Positions 53,356 to 62,219 of a stretch of DNA of 64,000 nt are shown piece by piece. Made by a program: the position numbers and the translations under genes. This DNA is from Allobosea sp. GTDB lineage: Bacteria; Pseudomonadota; Alphaproteobacteria; Rhizobiales; Kaistiaceae. The first letter of the stretch is position 1; each line of letters opens with the position of its first letter. The stretch is from assembly GCA_017307955.1 (NCBI GenBank), contig JAFKFV010000007.1, positions 124,001-188,000 of the forward strand. Reading direction: 5' to 3'. Under the pieces are notes generated by a model. It saw only the letters and a program-made list of their open reading frames with translations. It did not search any database and was not told the origin of the DNA.

Positions 53356-53493
53356 ATCAGCTCCTTCGTCCATGGTTGAGCGGCAGGCCTCGGCCGGCCG
53401 GGAGGGGCGCAGCGCGCGACACGCACGGCATTGCTGCCGCCGCGGTCCGCACGGCCACGCCGCCGCCAGAAGTGGGGTCAAGCACCGGCGCTG

Positions 53494-54042
53494 TCAACGT
53501 GAAGCCGCCGCAGGATCGGTGCGTTCGTAAACGACGAAACGCGTCGCCGCGCTGTCGGATGGGCCCGCGGCGACCGCCTCGGACGACACTTCGTGCCATC
53601 GCGACGGATCGATCGCCGGAAAGGTCACGTCGCCCGCGGGCTCCAGGCCGACATGGGTGATGTAGAGCCGCTCGGCCCGCGGCAGCAGCGCGCGATAGAT
53701 CTCGCCGCCGCCGATGACCATAGCCTCCACGACATCCGAGGCCGCAGCCGCCGCGATTGCCGCCGAAAGCGCCGCGTCGAGCGTCGGCACGACGACGGCG
53801 CCGGGCGCCGCGAAACCGGCCTCGCGCGTCACGACGATATTGACGCGCTGGGGCAGCGGGCGGCCGATCGATTGCCATGTCCGCCGGCCCATGATGACCG
53901 GCTTGCCCGTGGTGATGGCGCGGAAGCGCTTCAGATCGGTCGAGAGCTTCCACGGCATCGCGCCGTCATGCCCGATGACGCCATTGCTGGCGACGGCGGC
54001 GATGAGGGAGAGGCGGAAGGGGTCGCCGTCACGGCTGGCCAT
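53494..54042 (-). CDS. folA: Dihydrofolate reductase
   Basis: 182 residues. Active-site region SLIAAVASNGVIGHDGAMPWKLSTDLKRF, with D36 as the catalytic acid, VIMGRRTWQSIG at the NADPH site, and MVIGGGEIYRALLP. It is longer than E. coli DHFR by a C-terminal tail. Start ATG 54042 lies within the 3' end of the UPF0114 gene (14-bp overlap); GTG 54048 is an alternative. It supplies tetrahydrofolate used by thyA, encoded 4.6 kb away on the same strand. Confidence 0.94.
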   Translation of the reverse strand: MASRDGDPFRLSLIAAVASNGVIGHDGAMPWKLSTDLKRFRAITTGKPVIMGRRTWQSIGRPLPQRVNIVVTREAGFAAPGAVVVPTLDAALSAAIAAAAASDVVEAMVIGGGEIYRALLPRAERLYITHVGLEPAGDVTFPAIDPSRWHEVSSEAVAAGPSDSAATRFVVYERTDPAAASR

Positions 54043-54565
54043 AGGCACCGCCTTTGCCGCCCTTGGCAGGATCGCTCTTGGCGGTGATCCGGTCGAGGAC
54101 GCCGAGCAGAAGCGCCGATACGACGAAGGCCATGTGCATGATCGTGTACCACATGATCTTCATGTTGTCGTAATGGTCGGCGTTCAGGAAGATCTGCAGC
54201 AGATGGATCGAAGAGATCGCGACGATCGACGACGCCACCTTGATCTTCAGGCTGCCGGAATCGAGTTTGCCGAGCCAGGAGAGCTGCACATCGACATTGT
54301 CGAGGCGGCTGACATAGTTCTCGTAGCTCGAGATCATCACCATCACGAGCAGGCTCGCCACCAGCGCGGCATCGATGAGGCCGAGCATGGCGAGAATCAT
54401 GTCGCCGTCGTCGAGGGTGGTGACGCTGCCGACCAGCTTCGCGAATTTATAGATGAACGCGAAGGCATAGAGGACGAGAGCAGCCGCAAGGCCCAGATTG
54501 AACACGACGAGAACCCATCGACTCGCGAGAATCACGCGCTCGATGAAGCTTTCGAGGGATCGCAA
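54029..54565 (-). CDS. UPF0114 (YqhA-like) membrane protein
   Basis: 178 residues of the UPF0114/TIGR00645 family: RSLESFIERVILASRWVLVVFNLGLAAALVLY, then ENYVSRLDNVDVQLSWLGKLDSGSLKIKVASSIVAISSIHLLQIFL. Four membrane segments. The start is TTG at 54565, because GGAGG lies exactly 7 nt upstream and no in-frame ATG is suitable. Its end overlaps folA, so the two are coupled. No molecular function is known. Confidence 0.87.
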   Translation of the reverse strand: MRSLESFIERVILASRWVLVVFNLGLAAALVLYAFAFIYKFAKLVGSVTTLDDGDMILAMLGLIDAALVASLLVMVMISSYENYVSRLDNVDVQLSWLGKLDSGSLKIKVASSIVAISSIHLLQIFLNADHYDNMKIMWYTIMHMAFVVSALLLGVLDRITAKSDPAKGGKGGAYGQP

Positions 54566-54638
54566 GAACGGGCCTCCATGTCTCCCGCGGCGCCGGGGGC
54601 CGCACTCGCCGCAATATAGGAAAGCGTCAGCTGAACGG

Positions 54639-55985
54639 CTAGGGCTCGCTGCGGCCGATCGCGGGCCTAAGGACGATGAGTGCCGCGCCGAGCCCGATCC
54701 AGGCGAGGACGAGATAGGGCCAGAGATTTCCCGGGAAGGCCGGCACCGGAAAGACCGAATTATAGAGTGGCCAGGCCATCGCCAGTGTGCCGAGGACGCC
54801 CAGCGCCAGCCAGAGCCGGCTGCCGCTGCGGATCGCCTGGAAAGCAGCCGCGGCGGTGACGCCCATATAGGCCACGATGAGCGCGAGCACGCCGATCGTG
54901 CCGACGCTGTCATAGTAGTCGGTCGGCCCGATCAGCGGCGCCCAGCCGAGCAGCCCTGCCAGCATCAGGACGCTGACGACGCCCACCGCGACCGACGGCG
55001 TGCCGTGGACGGGGTTCACCGTGGCGGCGCGCGCTGAAAGCCCCGCCCGGCCGAGCACGAACAGCATGCGCGCGCTGGCCGAGACCGTGCCGATGACGCA
55101 GGACAGTGCCGACACCGAGGTCGCGATATCGAGCGCGGTGGCCATCCGGAGCGTGCCGAATTTGAGAGCCAGCGTGTTGAGCGGCGCCTCGCTCGCCACC
55201 AGCGCCTTCACATTGCCGAGCCCGAAGCCGATGACCTGGATATAGGAGGCGAAGACGAAGAAGACGCCGGCCAGCACCACCGAGCCCACCAGCGCCAGCG
55301 GGATCGCCCGGCCGGGGAGCCGCGTCTCCTCGGCAAGCGTCGTCGCGGCTTCGAAGCCGGCAAAGGATAGCACCGCGAACACCACGGCATAGCCGATGCC
55401 CCACCAGCCGATGCTCGGGTCCGGCCGGAACGGCGCGGCGCTCAGCCCCTCGGCACCGCCCACGGCGACGAGAATGCGGATGCCGAGATAGACGATGACG
55501 GTGATCGAGGAGAGTTCGAGGATCAGCATCAGCCGGCTGGCGACGCTCATGTCGCGCCAGGCGAACAACGTGGCGAGGCCGAGCGCGCCGACGCCGAGCG
55601 CCAGCCACCAGCCGCCGATATCGACGCCATGATCGGCCAGCGCCGCGCGCAGGAAGCTGCCGAACAACGCCGCGCTGCCCGAACCGCCGGCGATGTAGAG
55701 CAGCAGCATGCACCAGCCGGCGATGAAGCCGGCCCGCGGACCGAATGTCTCGCCGATATAGGCATAGCTGGAGCCGGCGCTGGTGATGCGGCTGGAGAAG
55801 AAAACGAAGGAAAGACCAACCACCGCGACCACCAGCGTTCCGACCGCGAACCCAAGCGGCGCCGCAGTGCCGGCGGCCCCGGCGGCGAGCGTGACGTTGA
55901 GCGCCATGCCCATCGTCGGCGCCATCACCGAGAGCGACAGTCCGATCGCCTCGATGGCACCGAGATTCCGCTTGAGCTTGGCCAT
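54639..55985 (-). CDS. APC family amino acid permease
   Basis: 448 residues, about 12 membrane helices. The N-terminal LGAIEAIGLSLSVMAPTMGM and FFSSRITSAGSSYAYIGETFGPRAGFIAGW match the substrate-binding TM1 and TM2-3 region of APC permeases, and AVLSFAGFEAATTLAEETRLPGRAIPLAL is the TM6-region consensus. It is an inner-membrane secondary transporter for an amino acid or amine; the substrate is not inferable. It is a single gene, 73 bp upstream of UPF0114. Confidence 0.92.
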   Translation of the reverse strand: MAKLKRNLGAIEAIGLSLSVMAPTMGMALNVTLAAGAAGTAAPLGFAVGTLVVAVVGLSFVFFSSRITSAGSSYAYIGETFGPRAGFIAGWCMLLLYIAGGSGSAALFGSFLRAALADHGVDIGGWWLALGVGALGLATLFAWRDMSVASRLMLILELSSITVIVYLGIRILVAVGGAEGLSAAPFRPDPSIGWWGIGYAVVFAVLSFAGFEAATTLAEETRLPGRAIPLALVGSVVLAGVFFVFASYIQVIGFGLGNVKALVASEAPLNTLALKFGTLRMATALDIATSVSALSCVIGTVSASARMLFVLGRAGLSARAATVNPVHGTPSVAVGVVSVLMLAGLLGWAPLIGPTDYYDSVGTIGVLALIVAYMGVTAAAAFQAIRSGSRLWLALGVLGTLAMAWPLYNSVFPVPAFPGNLWPYLVLAWIGLGAALIVLRPAIGRSEP

Positions 55986-56123
55986 ACCGTCCCCGTCCCC
56001 ATGCCGACTGCCGCGGTCCTTATCGGGCCGGCGGCAGCGAGCCGCAATGGCGGAATTTGACCGGATGGTGCGGCACTGCGCGACTGGAAAGCTGCGCGGC
56101 GGGAGGCCGCCGCTGCGCGCCGA

Positions 56124-56531
56124 TCAGGGCTTGGCACCCGGAAACAGCTCCGTGTGCGTCTCGGCGGTGCGGCCGTAATAGAGGACGCGGCGGCCGGGGA
56201 AGGAGACGAGATAGCCGGCGCAGCCCGCCTCGGCGACCTTGGCGCAGAAGCCCTGATAGCTGTAGCCGGGCGCGCCAGCCTGCGCCTCGCGGATCGCCGC
56301 ATTGACCGCCTCGGCGTCGAAGCGTTCGGCGACGGGCTCGGTCGGCGCGGCTGCGAGTTCGAACGTCTCGCCGTCCGGCCGATAGTAGGTGCGGACCGAA
56401 CGGCGGAAATCGACCGCATAGCCGTCGAAGCCGGCCCCCATCAGCAGCTTCACCCCTTCGGGGAAGGTCATGCTGTCGGTCTCGGAGCCCTGCAGTGTGC
56501 GGCGGGCAACAGTCTTCCAGTCGGCGCTCAT
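56124..56531 (-). CDS. DUF1398 family protein
   Basis: 135 residues, soluble: TFPEGVKLLMGAGFDGYAVDFRRSVRTYYRPDGETFEL followed by YQGFCAKVAEAGCAGYLVSFPGRRVLYYGRTAETHTELFPG, the two conserved blocks of DUF1398 (YbcV-like). No function is known for the family. A plausible ribosome site GAGGGAGGG precedes the ATG. It lies between the permease and the MarR gene, all on the minus strand but with separate-looking upstream regions. Confidence 0.8.
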   Translation of the reverse strand: MSADWKTVARRTLQGSETDSMTFPEGVKLLMGAGFDGYAVDFRRSVRTYYRPDGETFELAAAPTEPVAERFDAEAVNAAIREAQAGAPGYSYQGFCAKVAEAGCAGYLVSFPGRRVLYYGRTAETHTELFPGAKP

Positions 56532-56574
56532 GCGAGCCCTCCCTCTCGTCTGGGAATGATGGAAAGTCTCCGGC

Positions 56575-57033
56575 CTAATCGACCGGAATGCGGGTCAATC
56601 CGCGCCGCTCGACGATCCCGCGCAGGATACGGGTGAGCGCGGCGCGTTCCTCCGGCGTCAGGCCGCCGAAGAACTCGCTGTCATTGGCATCGGCGAGCGC
56701 GGCGAGTTCGGGCACCAGCGCCCTCCCCGCCGGCGTCAGCGCCAGCGTCTGCGCCCGGCCGTCGGCCGGATCGGCAGCACGCGTCACGAGATCCTTGGCG
56801 ATCAGCCGGTCGGCGAGCTTCGTGATGGCGCCGCGCGTCATGCCGATCCGCTCCGCCAGCCGGCTCGGCGCCATGGCCTCGGCATCGAAGAGGTCGCGCA
56901 TCACGACCCATTCCGCCACCGTCACGCCGCGCGCCTCGACCTTGCGCGCGAAAGCCTGCGACACGTGATTGGAGACGAAGCGCAGCCAGTAGCCGAGATG
57001 CGCGGTCAACTCCGATGTCCGATCTTGGGCCAT
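56575..57033 (-). CDS. MarR family transcriptional regulator
   Basis: 152 residues. Winged HTH: VAEWVVMRDLFDAEAMAPSRLAERIGMTRGAITKLADRLIAKDLVTRAADPADGRAQTLALTPAGRAL, with the wing Asp-Arg pair (DPADGRAQ) typical of MarR. AAGGAG precedes the ATG. A 13-bp inverted repeat upstream spans its promoter, indicating autorepression. The DUF1398 gene lies just downstream (43 bp) and may share the transcript. Confidence 0.92.
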   Translation of the reverse strand: MAQDRTSELTAHLGYWLRFVSNHVSQAFARKVEARGVTVAEWVVMRDLFDAEAMAPSRLAERIGMTRGAITKLADRLIAKDLVTRAADPADGRAQTLALTPAGRALVPELAALADANDSEFFGGLTPEERAALTRILRGIVERRGLTRIPVD

Positions 57034-57044
57034 GCCGACTCCTT

Positions 57045-57084
57045 GTTGACTAGGAAACTATCCCGATCTGATTTCCTAGTCAAC
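57045..57084 (-). promoter_or_regulatory. MarR operator with embedded promoter
   Basis: Perfect 13-bp inverted repeat GTTGACTAGGAAA (57045-57057) and TTTCCTAGTCAAC (57072-57084), 14-bp spacer. On the minus strand, TTGACT, 17 bp, TAGTTT reads as -35/-10 inside the two arms, so a MarR dimer bound here would cover the promoter. It lies 12 bp upstream of the start codon. Confidence 0.88.
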
Positions 57085-57122
57085 TATCAACATCCAGCGC
57101 CTTGGATGTCTGCGGAGATTTC

Positions 57123-57608
57123 CTAGCTGCCGAGCGCCTTCAGCGCCTCGCCGTCGACGCGGCAGCGCAACCACTCGCGCATCACCGTTGCGCCTTGCGC
57201 CTCGTAAAACGCGATCGAAGGCGCGTTCCAATCGAGCACCGACCATTCGAAGCGCGCCAGCCCCTCGGCGACGCAGCGGCGCGCGAGATGCTGGATGAGC
57301 GCCTTGCCGATTCCGCGTCCGCGCGCCTCGGGCAGCACGAAGAGGTCCTCTAGATAGAGGCCATGCCGGCCGCGGAAGGTCGAAAATGTGTAGAACCAGA
57401 GCGCGAATCCGACCGGCTCGCCAACCCATTCGGCGATCTCGCAGAAGACGCGCGGGTTCTCGCCGAACAGCGCCGCATCGAAATCGGCGGCGCTTGCCTC
57501 GGCCTCGTGCGACAGCTTCTCATAGGCGGCGAGCGCCGCCACGAAGCGGTGGACGAGCACAGCGTCTCCGGGACGCGCGGCGCGAATCTGGCAGCTATCC
57601 TCGCTCAT
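57123..57608 (-). CDS. GNAT N-acetyltransferase, SSAT-like
   Basis: 161 residues. It starts CQIRAARPGDAVLVHRFVAALAAYEKLSHEAEAS and has LEDLFVLPEARGRGIGKALIQHLARRCV (acetyl-CoA loop EARGRGIG) and WNAPSIAFYEAQGATVMREW. This matches the diamine (spermidine/spermine)-type GNAT branch, which also contains thialysine acetyltransferases. It is followed within 10 bp, in reverse transcription order, by the DUF4424 gene upstream. The substrate is unproven. Confidence 0.9.
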   Translation of the reverse strand: MSEDSCQIRAARPGDAVLVHRFVAALAAYEKLSHEAEASAADFDAALFGENPRVFCEIAEWVGEPVGFALWFYTFSTFRGRHGLYLEDLFVLPEARGRGIGKALIQHLARRCVAEGLARFEWSVLDWNAPSIAFYEAQGATVMREWLRCRVDGEALKALGS

Positions 57609-57618
57609 CCGCGGCGTC

Positions 57619-58623
57619 TCACTGCGCGCTCTTGGCGCCCGAGAGGATCAGGATATCGAGATCGCGCTCGGGATAGAAATTCTCGGCGCTCATCTCGAAG
57701 GTGGTCGGGCCCGTCTTCTTCACGCCGGTGCCGCAGAAACTGACGAGATTGCCGGGCTTGCCCTTGTCGATCGTAACGTGGAAGCGGTCGATCCCCCCGG
57801 CCCAGTTCGCCGCCGTCTTGAGGATATATTCGATGCGGAACTCCATCAGGTAGTCGTCCTCGGCGCGGCCGGCCGCCGCCTTCCTAGCGCCCTTGATGAA
57901 GCTGTCCTCGATGCAGAAGCGATCCTTGTATTGCTTGTCCCAATCGCTCGTGCCGAACTGCGGCTGCGTCACCGACGTGCCGGCCGTCGTACCGACGCTC
58001 GGGTGATAGCTGTGCTCGACGATCACCGTCTTTCCGGCGGGAAAGCCCTGCTCCCAATAGAAGGCGGTCGAGAGCATCCAGTTCGGCGCCAGATGCTTCT
58101 CCCAGCCCTTGCCGGCGTCAAATTCGTCAGGAATAGCCAGGCCGCGGTCGATCAGGCCCTGCCACTGGTCCTGCGGCAGCTTGTCGAGCGCTGCGCGCGT
58201 CGCATCCAGCTGCGGGGCGAGCGGAAGGCCGAGTCCGGTCAGGAAGTCCGTCTGGTCGATGCCGAGCGCGGAGGCGCGCTGCTGCACCTTCGCCTCGACC
58301 GGCTTGCCGTCCACGGTGGTGCGGAAGCCGAGGAAATTGACCGGATCGTCGACCGGCACCGCTTCCATGAAGTCGAGCGAGCCCTTGATGTCGGGCATCG
58401 GGAAGGCGACGAGCGTCGTCACGTCGCGATCCGACTTGTTCTCGAAGGTGTAGCGCACGCGGACCTCGTCCATCGAGATGAACAGGTCCTCCGAGGTCAT
58501 CGCGATCGCCTCGGTCGTCACATAGACGAGCCCGCCGGCGCCGAGTTCGGCGGTCGAATCATTGGCGAGCGCCGGACCGGCGACCGCAGCCAGCATGACC
58601 GACAGAAACGCCAGGCGGCGCAT
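57619..58623 (-). CDS. DUF4424 family exported protein
   Basis: 334 residues. Signal peptide MRRLAFLSVMLAAVAGPALA, then DUF4424: DSTAELGAGGLVYVTTEAIAMTSEDLFISMDEVRVRYTFENKSDRDVTTLVAFPMPDI, and a C-terminal region with Cys pairs (FCIEDSF...SFCGTGVKKTGP). Periplasmic, predicted beta-rich; the family has no assigned function. It lies 10 bp upstream of the GNAT gene in the same direction and 21 bp downstream of thyA, so thyA-DUF4424-GNAT may be one transcript. Confidence 0.85.
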   Translation of the reverse strand: MRRLAFLSVMLAAVAGPALANDSTAELGAGGLVYVTTEAIAMTSEDLFISMDEVRVRYTFENKSDRDVTTLVAFPMPDIKGSLDFMEAVPVDDPVNFLGFRTTVDGKPVEAKVQQRASALGIDQTDFLTGLGLPLAPQLDATRAALDKLPQDQWQGLIDRGLAIPDEFDAGKGWEKHLAPNWMLSTAFYWEQGFPAGKTVIVEHSYHPSVGTTAGTSVTQPQFGTSDWDKQYKDRFCIEDSFIKGARKAAAGRAEDDYLMEFRIEYILKTAANWAGGIDRFHVTIDKGKPGNLVSFCGTGVKKTGPTTFEMSAENFYPERDLDILILSGAKSAQ

Positions 58624-58644
58624 GATCCCCTCCCCCCGTGAGAA

Positions 58645-59439
58645 CTACACCGCGACCGGCGCGCGGATGGCCGCGTCGGGCGCGTAGCCGACCAGCTCGA
58701 AATCCTCGTAGCGGAAATCCTCGAGCCGCCGCACCGCCGGATTGAGCTTCATGACCGGCAGCGCCTTCGGGGTGCGCTCCAGTTGCTGGCGCGCCTGCTC
58801 GAGATGGTTTGAATAAAGATGCGCGTCGCCGAGCGTGTGGACGAAGTCGCCCGGCTCGAGACCCGTCACCTGCGCCACCATCATCGTAAGCAGCGCATAG
58901 GAGGCGATGTTGAACGGCACGCCGAGGAAGATATCGGCCGAGCGCTGGTAGAGCTGGCACGACAGGCGCCCGTCGGCGACATAGAACTGGAACATCATGT
59001 GGCAGGGCGGCAACGCCATGGCCTCGATCTCGGCCGGATTCCAGGCCGACACGACGAGGCGGCGCGAATCCGGCGTCCGGCGGATCATCTCGACGACCTT
59101 GCCGAGCTGATCGATCGTGCCGCCGTCCAGCGCGGGCCAGGAGCGCCACTGCTTGCCATAGACGGGGCCGAGATCGCCGTTCTCGTCTGCCCACTCATCC
59201 CAGATCGTGACGCCGTTCTCGTTCAGATAGCGGATATTGGTGTCGCCGGCGATGAACCAAAGCAGCTCGTGGATGATCGAGCGCACATGCAGCTTCTTGG
59301 TCGTCACCAGAGGAAAGCCGTCGGCAAGATCGAAGCGCATCTGATGGCCGAACACCGACAGCGTGCCGGTGCCGGTGCGGTCGGTCTTGACCGCCCCCGT
59401 CTCGAGGACGAGCCGCATCAGGTCATGATATTGGCGCAT
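58645..59439 (-). CDS. thyA: Thymidylate synthase
   Basis: 264 residues, the same size as E. coli ThyA. The catalytic Cys is C146 in [41 protein letters not shown]-rich phosphate site [19 protein letters not shown] at the N terminus; [18 protein letters not shown] near the folate site. It converts dUMP to dTMP with methylene-tetrahydrofolate, regenerated by FolA. First gene of a likely three-gene transcript. Confidence 0.97.
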   Translation of the reverse strand: MRQYHDLMRLVLETGAVKTDRTGTGTLSVFGHQMRFDLADGFPLVTTKKLHVRSIIHELLWFIAGDTNIRYLNENGVTIWDEWADENGDLGPVYGKQWRSWPALDGGTIDQLGKVVEMIRRTPDSRRLVVSAWNPAEIEAMALPPCHMMFQFYVADGRLSCQLYQRSADIFLGVPFNIASYALLTMMVAQVTGLEPGDFVHTLGDAHLYSNHLEQARQQLERTPKALPVMKLNPAVRRLEDFRYEDFELVGYAPDAAIRAPVAV

Positions 59440-59590
59440 CGCAACATCCTCATATCAGGCAGGCTTGCGGCACACGGTATAGGCCGACAGCCACGCTCAC
59501 GCGAGTCTGCCAGCCGGACCGACTCGCGGCTTCTCAACAGCGATGCTCGCACCAAGGGGAGCGATCGGCCAGCCTGCGCAGCGGGAACAG

Positions 59591-60796
59591 CTACTCGGCG
59601 GGCGCGCCGGCCAGAACGGGCGCGCGCTGCGGCGTGAGATAGGCGAGCGCCAGCGCGATCACCGAGCAGGCGGCGATGCCGGCGAGCATCGGCACGGCGG
59701 TTCCGTCGAGGAACAGCCCCACCACCGCCATCATGACGATGCCGGCGCCGAACTGCAGTGTGCCCATCAGCGCCGAGGCCGTGCCGGCGATGGCGCCGTG
59801 GTCATCGAGCGCGATGACGGCCGAACTCGGCACCACGAGGCCGAGAAAGCCATAGGCGATGAAGAGCAGCACGATCATGACGGAAAGCTGGTCGAAGCCG
59901 GCGAGGAACAACGCGACGAGCAGCACCATCGACACCGCATAGCCGACGACCGCGAAGCGCATCAGCGGCATCAGCCCGAAGCGCGAACCGAGCACGCCGT
60001 TGAGCTGCGCGACGCCGAAGAACGAGACGGCATTGACCGAGAAGGCGATGCTGTACTGCGTCGGCGTGAGCCCGTAATGGTCGATCAGCACGAAGGACGA
60101 ATTCGCGAGATAGACGAAGAAGCTCGAGACGCCGAAGGCGCCGAGAAAGCAGAGCGCAAGGAAGCGCCGGTCGCGCAGCAACAGGCCATAGGCAGCGAAG
60201 GCGCCGGCGATGCTGCTCTGACGCCGCTCCGCGACCGGCCGCGTCTCGGGAAGGGCGAGCGCCAGCAGGATGAGCCCGAGCGCCGCGGCGATGAGCACCA
60301 CCCAGAAGACCGCGCGCCAGCCGCCGAGCGCGATGACGCCGCTTCCGGCGAGCGGCGCCAGGATCGGCGAGATGCTGAAGACGAGCATCAGCAGCGACAT
60401 GAGCTTCGCCGCTTCGGGCCCGGTATGGAGGTCGCGCACCACGGCGCGCGGCACCACCGTGCCGGCGCAGGCGCCGAGGCCCTGGACGAAACGGAAGGCG
60501 ATGAGCCACTCGATCGAGGGCGCCAGCGCGCAGCCGACGCTGCCGATCATGAACAATACGAGACCGATATAGAGCGGCAGCTTGCGCCCGAACATGTCGG
60601 AGAACGGGCCATAGACGAGTTGGCCGGCGCCGAGCGCCACGAAGAAGACCATAAGGCTCATCTGCACCTGGCCGATGCCGGCGCCGAAATCGGCACCGAT
60701 GGTCGGCAGAGCCGGCAGATACATATCGATGGCAAAGGGCCCGATCGCGCTGAGCAAGCCCAGCACGACCGCGAAGCGGACGAGCGACGAGTTCAT
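59591..60796 (-). CDS. Bcr/CflA family MFS drug exporter
   Basis: 401 residues, 12 TM. It has GPFAIDMYLPALPTIGADFG and the A-motif loop GPFSDMFGRKLPLYIGL, both characteristic of Bcr/CflA, followed by FRFVQGLGACAGTVVPRAVVRDL and an antiporter C motif region. Start 60796 (MNSSLVRFAVV) begins at TM1; the longer frame to 60997 has no family support. Members export bicyclomycin, chloramphenicol, sulfonamides or Cys. Single gene. Confidence 0.92.
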   Translation of the reverse strand: MNSSLVRFAVVLGLLSAIGPFAIDMYLPALPTIGADFGAGIGQVQMSLMVFFVALGAGQLVYGPFSDMFGRKLPLYIGLVLFMIGSVGCALAPSIEWLIAFRFVQGLGACAGTVVPRAVVRDLHTGPEAAKLMSLLMLVFSISPILAPLAGSGVIALGGWRAVFWVVLIAAALGLILLALALPETRPVAERRQSSIAGAFAAYGLLLRDRRFLALCFLGAFGVSSFFVYLANSSFVLIDHYGLTPTQYSIAFSVNAVSFFGVAQLNGVLGSRFGLMPLMRFAVVGYAVSMVLLVALFLAGFDQLSVMIVLLFIAYGFLGLVVPSSAVIALDDHGAIAGTASALMGTLQFGAGIVMMAVVGLFLDGTAVPMLAGIAACSVIALALAYLTPQRAPVLAGAPAE

Positions 60797-61064
60797 GACC
60801 GAAAACTCTCGAATGCGAAAACCGCCCTGGCGGCGGGCGGCTCGGGAAGCGGGTCTTTTGTGTGGGAGCTCCGCCGGCCCGCAGCAGGGCGGACGGATGC
60901 GTTTATTGAATCGAATTTCCCCCTGCAACGCGCGCCGGTCAAGCCGGTTCATGCTGCAGCTGCGAAATGACGGATTTCTGTGGCGATCCGGCATCATGGG
61001 CGGCGGCGAGCGTGGACAGCGGCCTTCACAACACCCCGCATCGGCCTCTCCACCTTCACAGCGC

Positions 61065-61390
61065 GGAGGCGATCCCCTATATCTTCCTCGCCGGTGAAAG
61101 CCGGCTATGGCGATAAACGGTCATCGTAATAAACCTATCGGACCCGGGGGCGGTACCCGGCGCCTCCACCCAAGTCCATCGGCCCGCGCAGCGCGCAGAT
61201 GGCCTTCGGCGGGGGCGAAATAGGATCGACGAGGGCGTAAAGGGTGCACTTTCGCTCGGCATGGTACCGCCGATATCGGACCAAACCTATAGTTGCGAAT
61301 GACAACTATGCTCCGGTGGCCGTCGCCGCGTAATGCGGTGCTGGTACCGAAATCAAAGTCCTTGCGGGTAGCACTGTAAGGCGGGGTCCG
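61065..61390 (+). ncRNA. ssrA: Two-piece (circularly permuted) tmRNA
   Basis: Gene order is permuted as in other alphaproteobacteria. The acceptor piece comes first, ending in CGCCTCC-ACC near 61161-61170 with a T arm CCGGG/CCCGG around a degenerate loop. A spacer follows, then the coding piece beginning GGGGGCGAAATAGGATCGAC at 61211. GGGGGCG pairs with CGCCTCC to form the acceptor stem. The resume codon GCG at 61295 opens the tag ANDNYAPVAVAA, ending TAA 61331-61333. Exact processing ends are estimates. Frames called across it are spurious. Confidence 0.92.
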
Positions 61391-61418
61391 GAGGCACCTG
61401 GCAACAGAAGCCTCCACT
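61390..61418 (+). terminator. Probable terminator of ssrA
   Basis: GGAGGC (61390-61395) pairs with GCCTCC (61410-61415), then ACTTTC. The T-tract is short, so efficiency is uncertain. Confidence 0.5.
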
Positions 61419-61464
61419 TTCATTCTCCCGTCCATGAGCGGCCGGGATGCGAGGAACGGTGGGA

Positions 61465-61974
61465 ATGCCTGAGGATCTGATCCGCTACGATATCCTTGCC
61501 CAGGACGCGCTCCGGGGCGTCGTGAGGAAGGTCCTTTCCGAGGTCGCCAAGACCGGGCTGCCCGGCGAGCATCATTTCTACATCACCTTCGAGACGCGGG
61601 CGCCCGGCGTGCGCATCTCCAGCCGCATGCTCGCGCAATATCCCGAAGAGATGACCATCGTCCTCCAGCATCAGTTCTGGGACCTCGCGGTCACCGAACA
61701 TGCCTTCGAGGTCGGCCTGTCCTTCAACGGCGTCCCCGAGCGCCTGCTCGTCCCCTTCACGGCCATCAAGGGCTTCGTCGATCCTTCCGTGCAGTTCGGC
61801 CTCCAGTTCGAGACGGCTCCGGCCGAAGAGGGCGTGGAAGAGGCAAGCCGCGAGATGGACGAGGTCGAGGCGTCTGCGCTCGTCTTCGATCCGCCGGCCG
61901 CCGATGGGGCCGAGCCGGAGAAGACCGGCGAGGCGCAGGTCGTCCGGCTGGACGCTTTCCGCAAGAAGACCTGA
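61465..61974 (+). CDS. sspB: SspB-family ClpXP adaptor (SspB-alpha)
   Basis: 169 residues: the compact substrate-binding domain (DLIRYDILAQDALRGVVRKVLSEVAKTGLPGEHHFYITFETRAPGVRISSRMLAQYPEEMTIVLQHQFWDLAV) followed by an acidic, flexible linker and a short C-terminal tail QVVRLDAFRKKT that would dock on ClpX. SspB binds ssrA-tagged proteins and speeds their degradation. It lies directly behind the tmRNA gene on the same strand. Start 61465 gives the family N terminus (MPEDLIRYD); ATG 61447 is an alternative. Confidence 0.93.
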   Translation: MPEDLIRYDILAQDALRGVVRKVLSEVAKTGLPGEHHFYITFETRAPGVRISSRMLAQYPEEMTIVLQHQFWDLAVTEHAFEVGLSFNGVPERLLVPFTAIKGFVDPSVQFGLQFETAPAEEGVEEASREMDEVEASALVFDPPAADGAEPEKTGEAQVVRLDAFRKKT

Positions 61975-62219
61975 CTTCGAGAAGGCTGACTTCAAGAAGA
62001 CCTGCCCGAAGGCTGTCGGATCGGGCAAGCGCCGGCGGTCGGCTTCGACCGGACCGGACAGCCTGTCCTGATCGTCAGCTTCCCCATCCGCTCCCTGTCA
62101 CACGGCTGTCATGTCGATCGTCGAAGCACAGGCGATGCGCGGCCACGGTGGCGCAACCGCTTCGCCGGGACGGGGTCGACCGGCGCGGCGTACGCCTCGT
62201 GACCCGCGGATAGCGTGAC
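61975..62219. other. Intergenic region, nothing recognised
   Basis: 245 bp between sspB and the Na/Pi cotransporter gene. A short direct repeat (GACTTCGAGAAG / GACTTCAAGAAG) occurs at the sspB stop. I see no terminator with a T-run. Confidence 0.4.

Noticed and set aside
61077..61435. Short open frames over 61.08-61.44 kb
   Set aside because: They coincide with the two-piece tmRNA and have no protein-like features.
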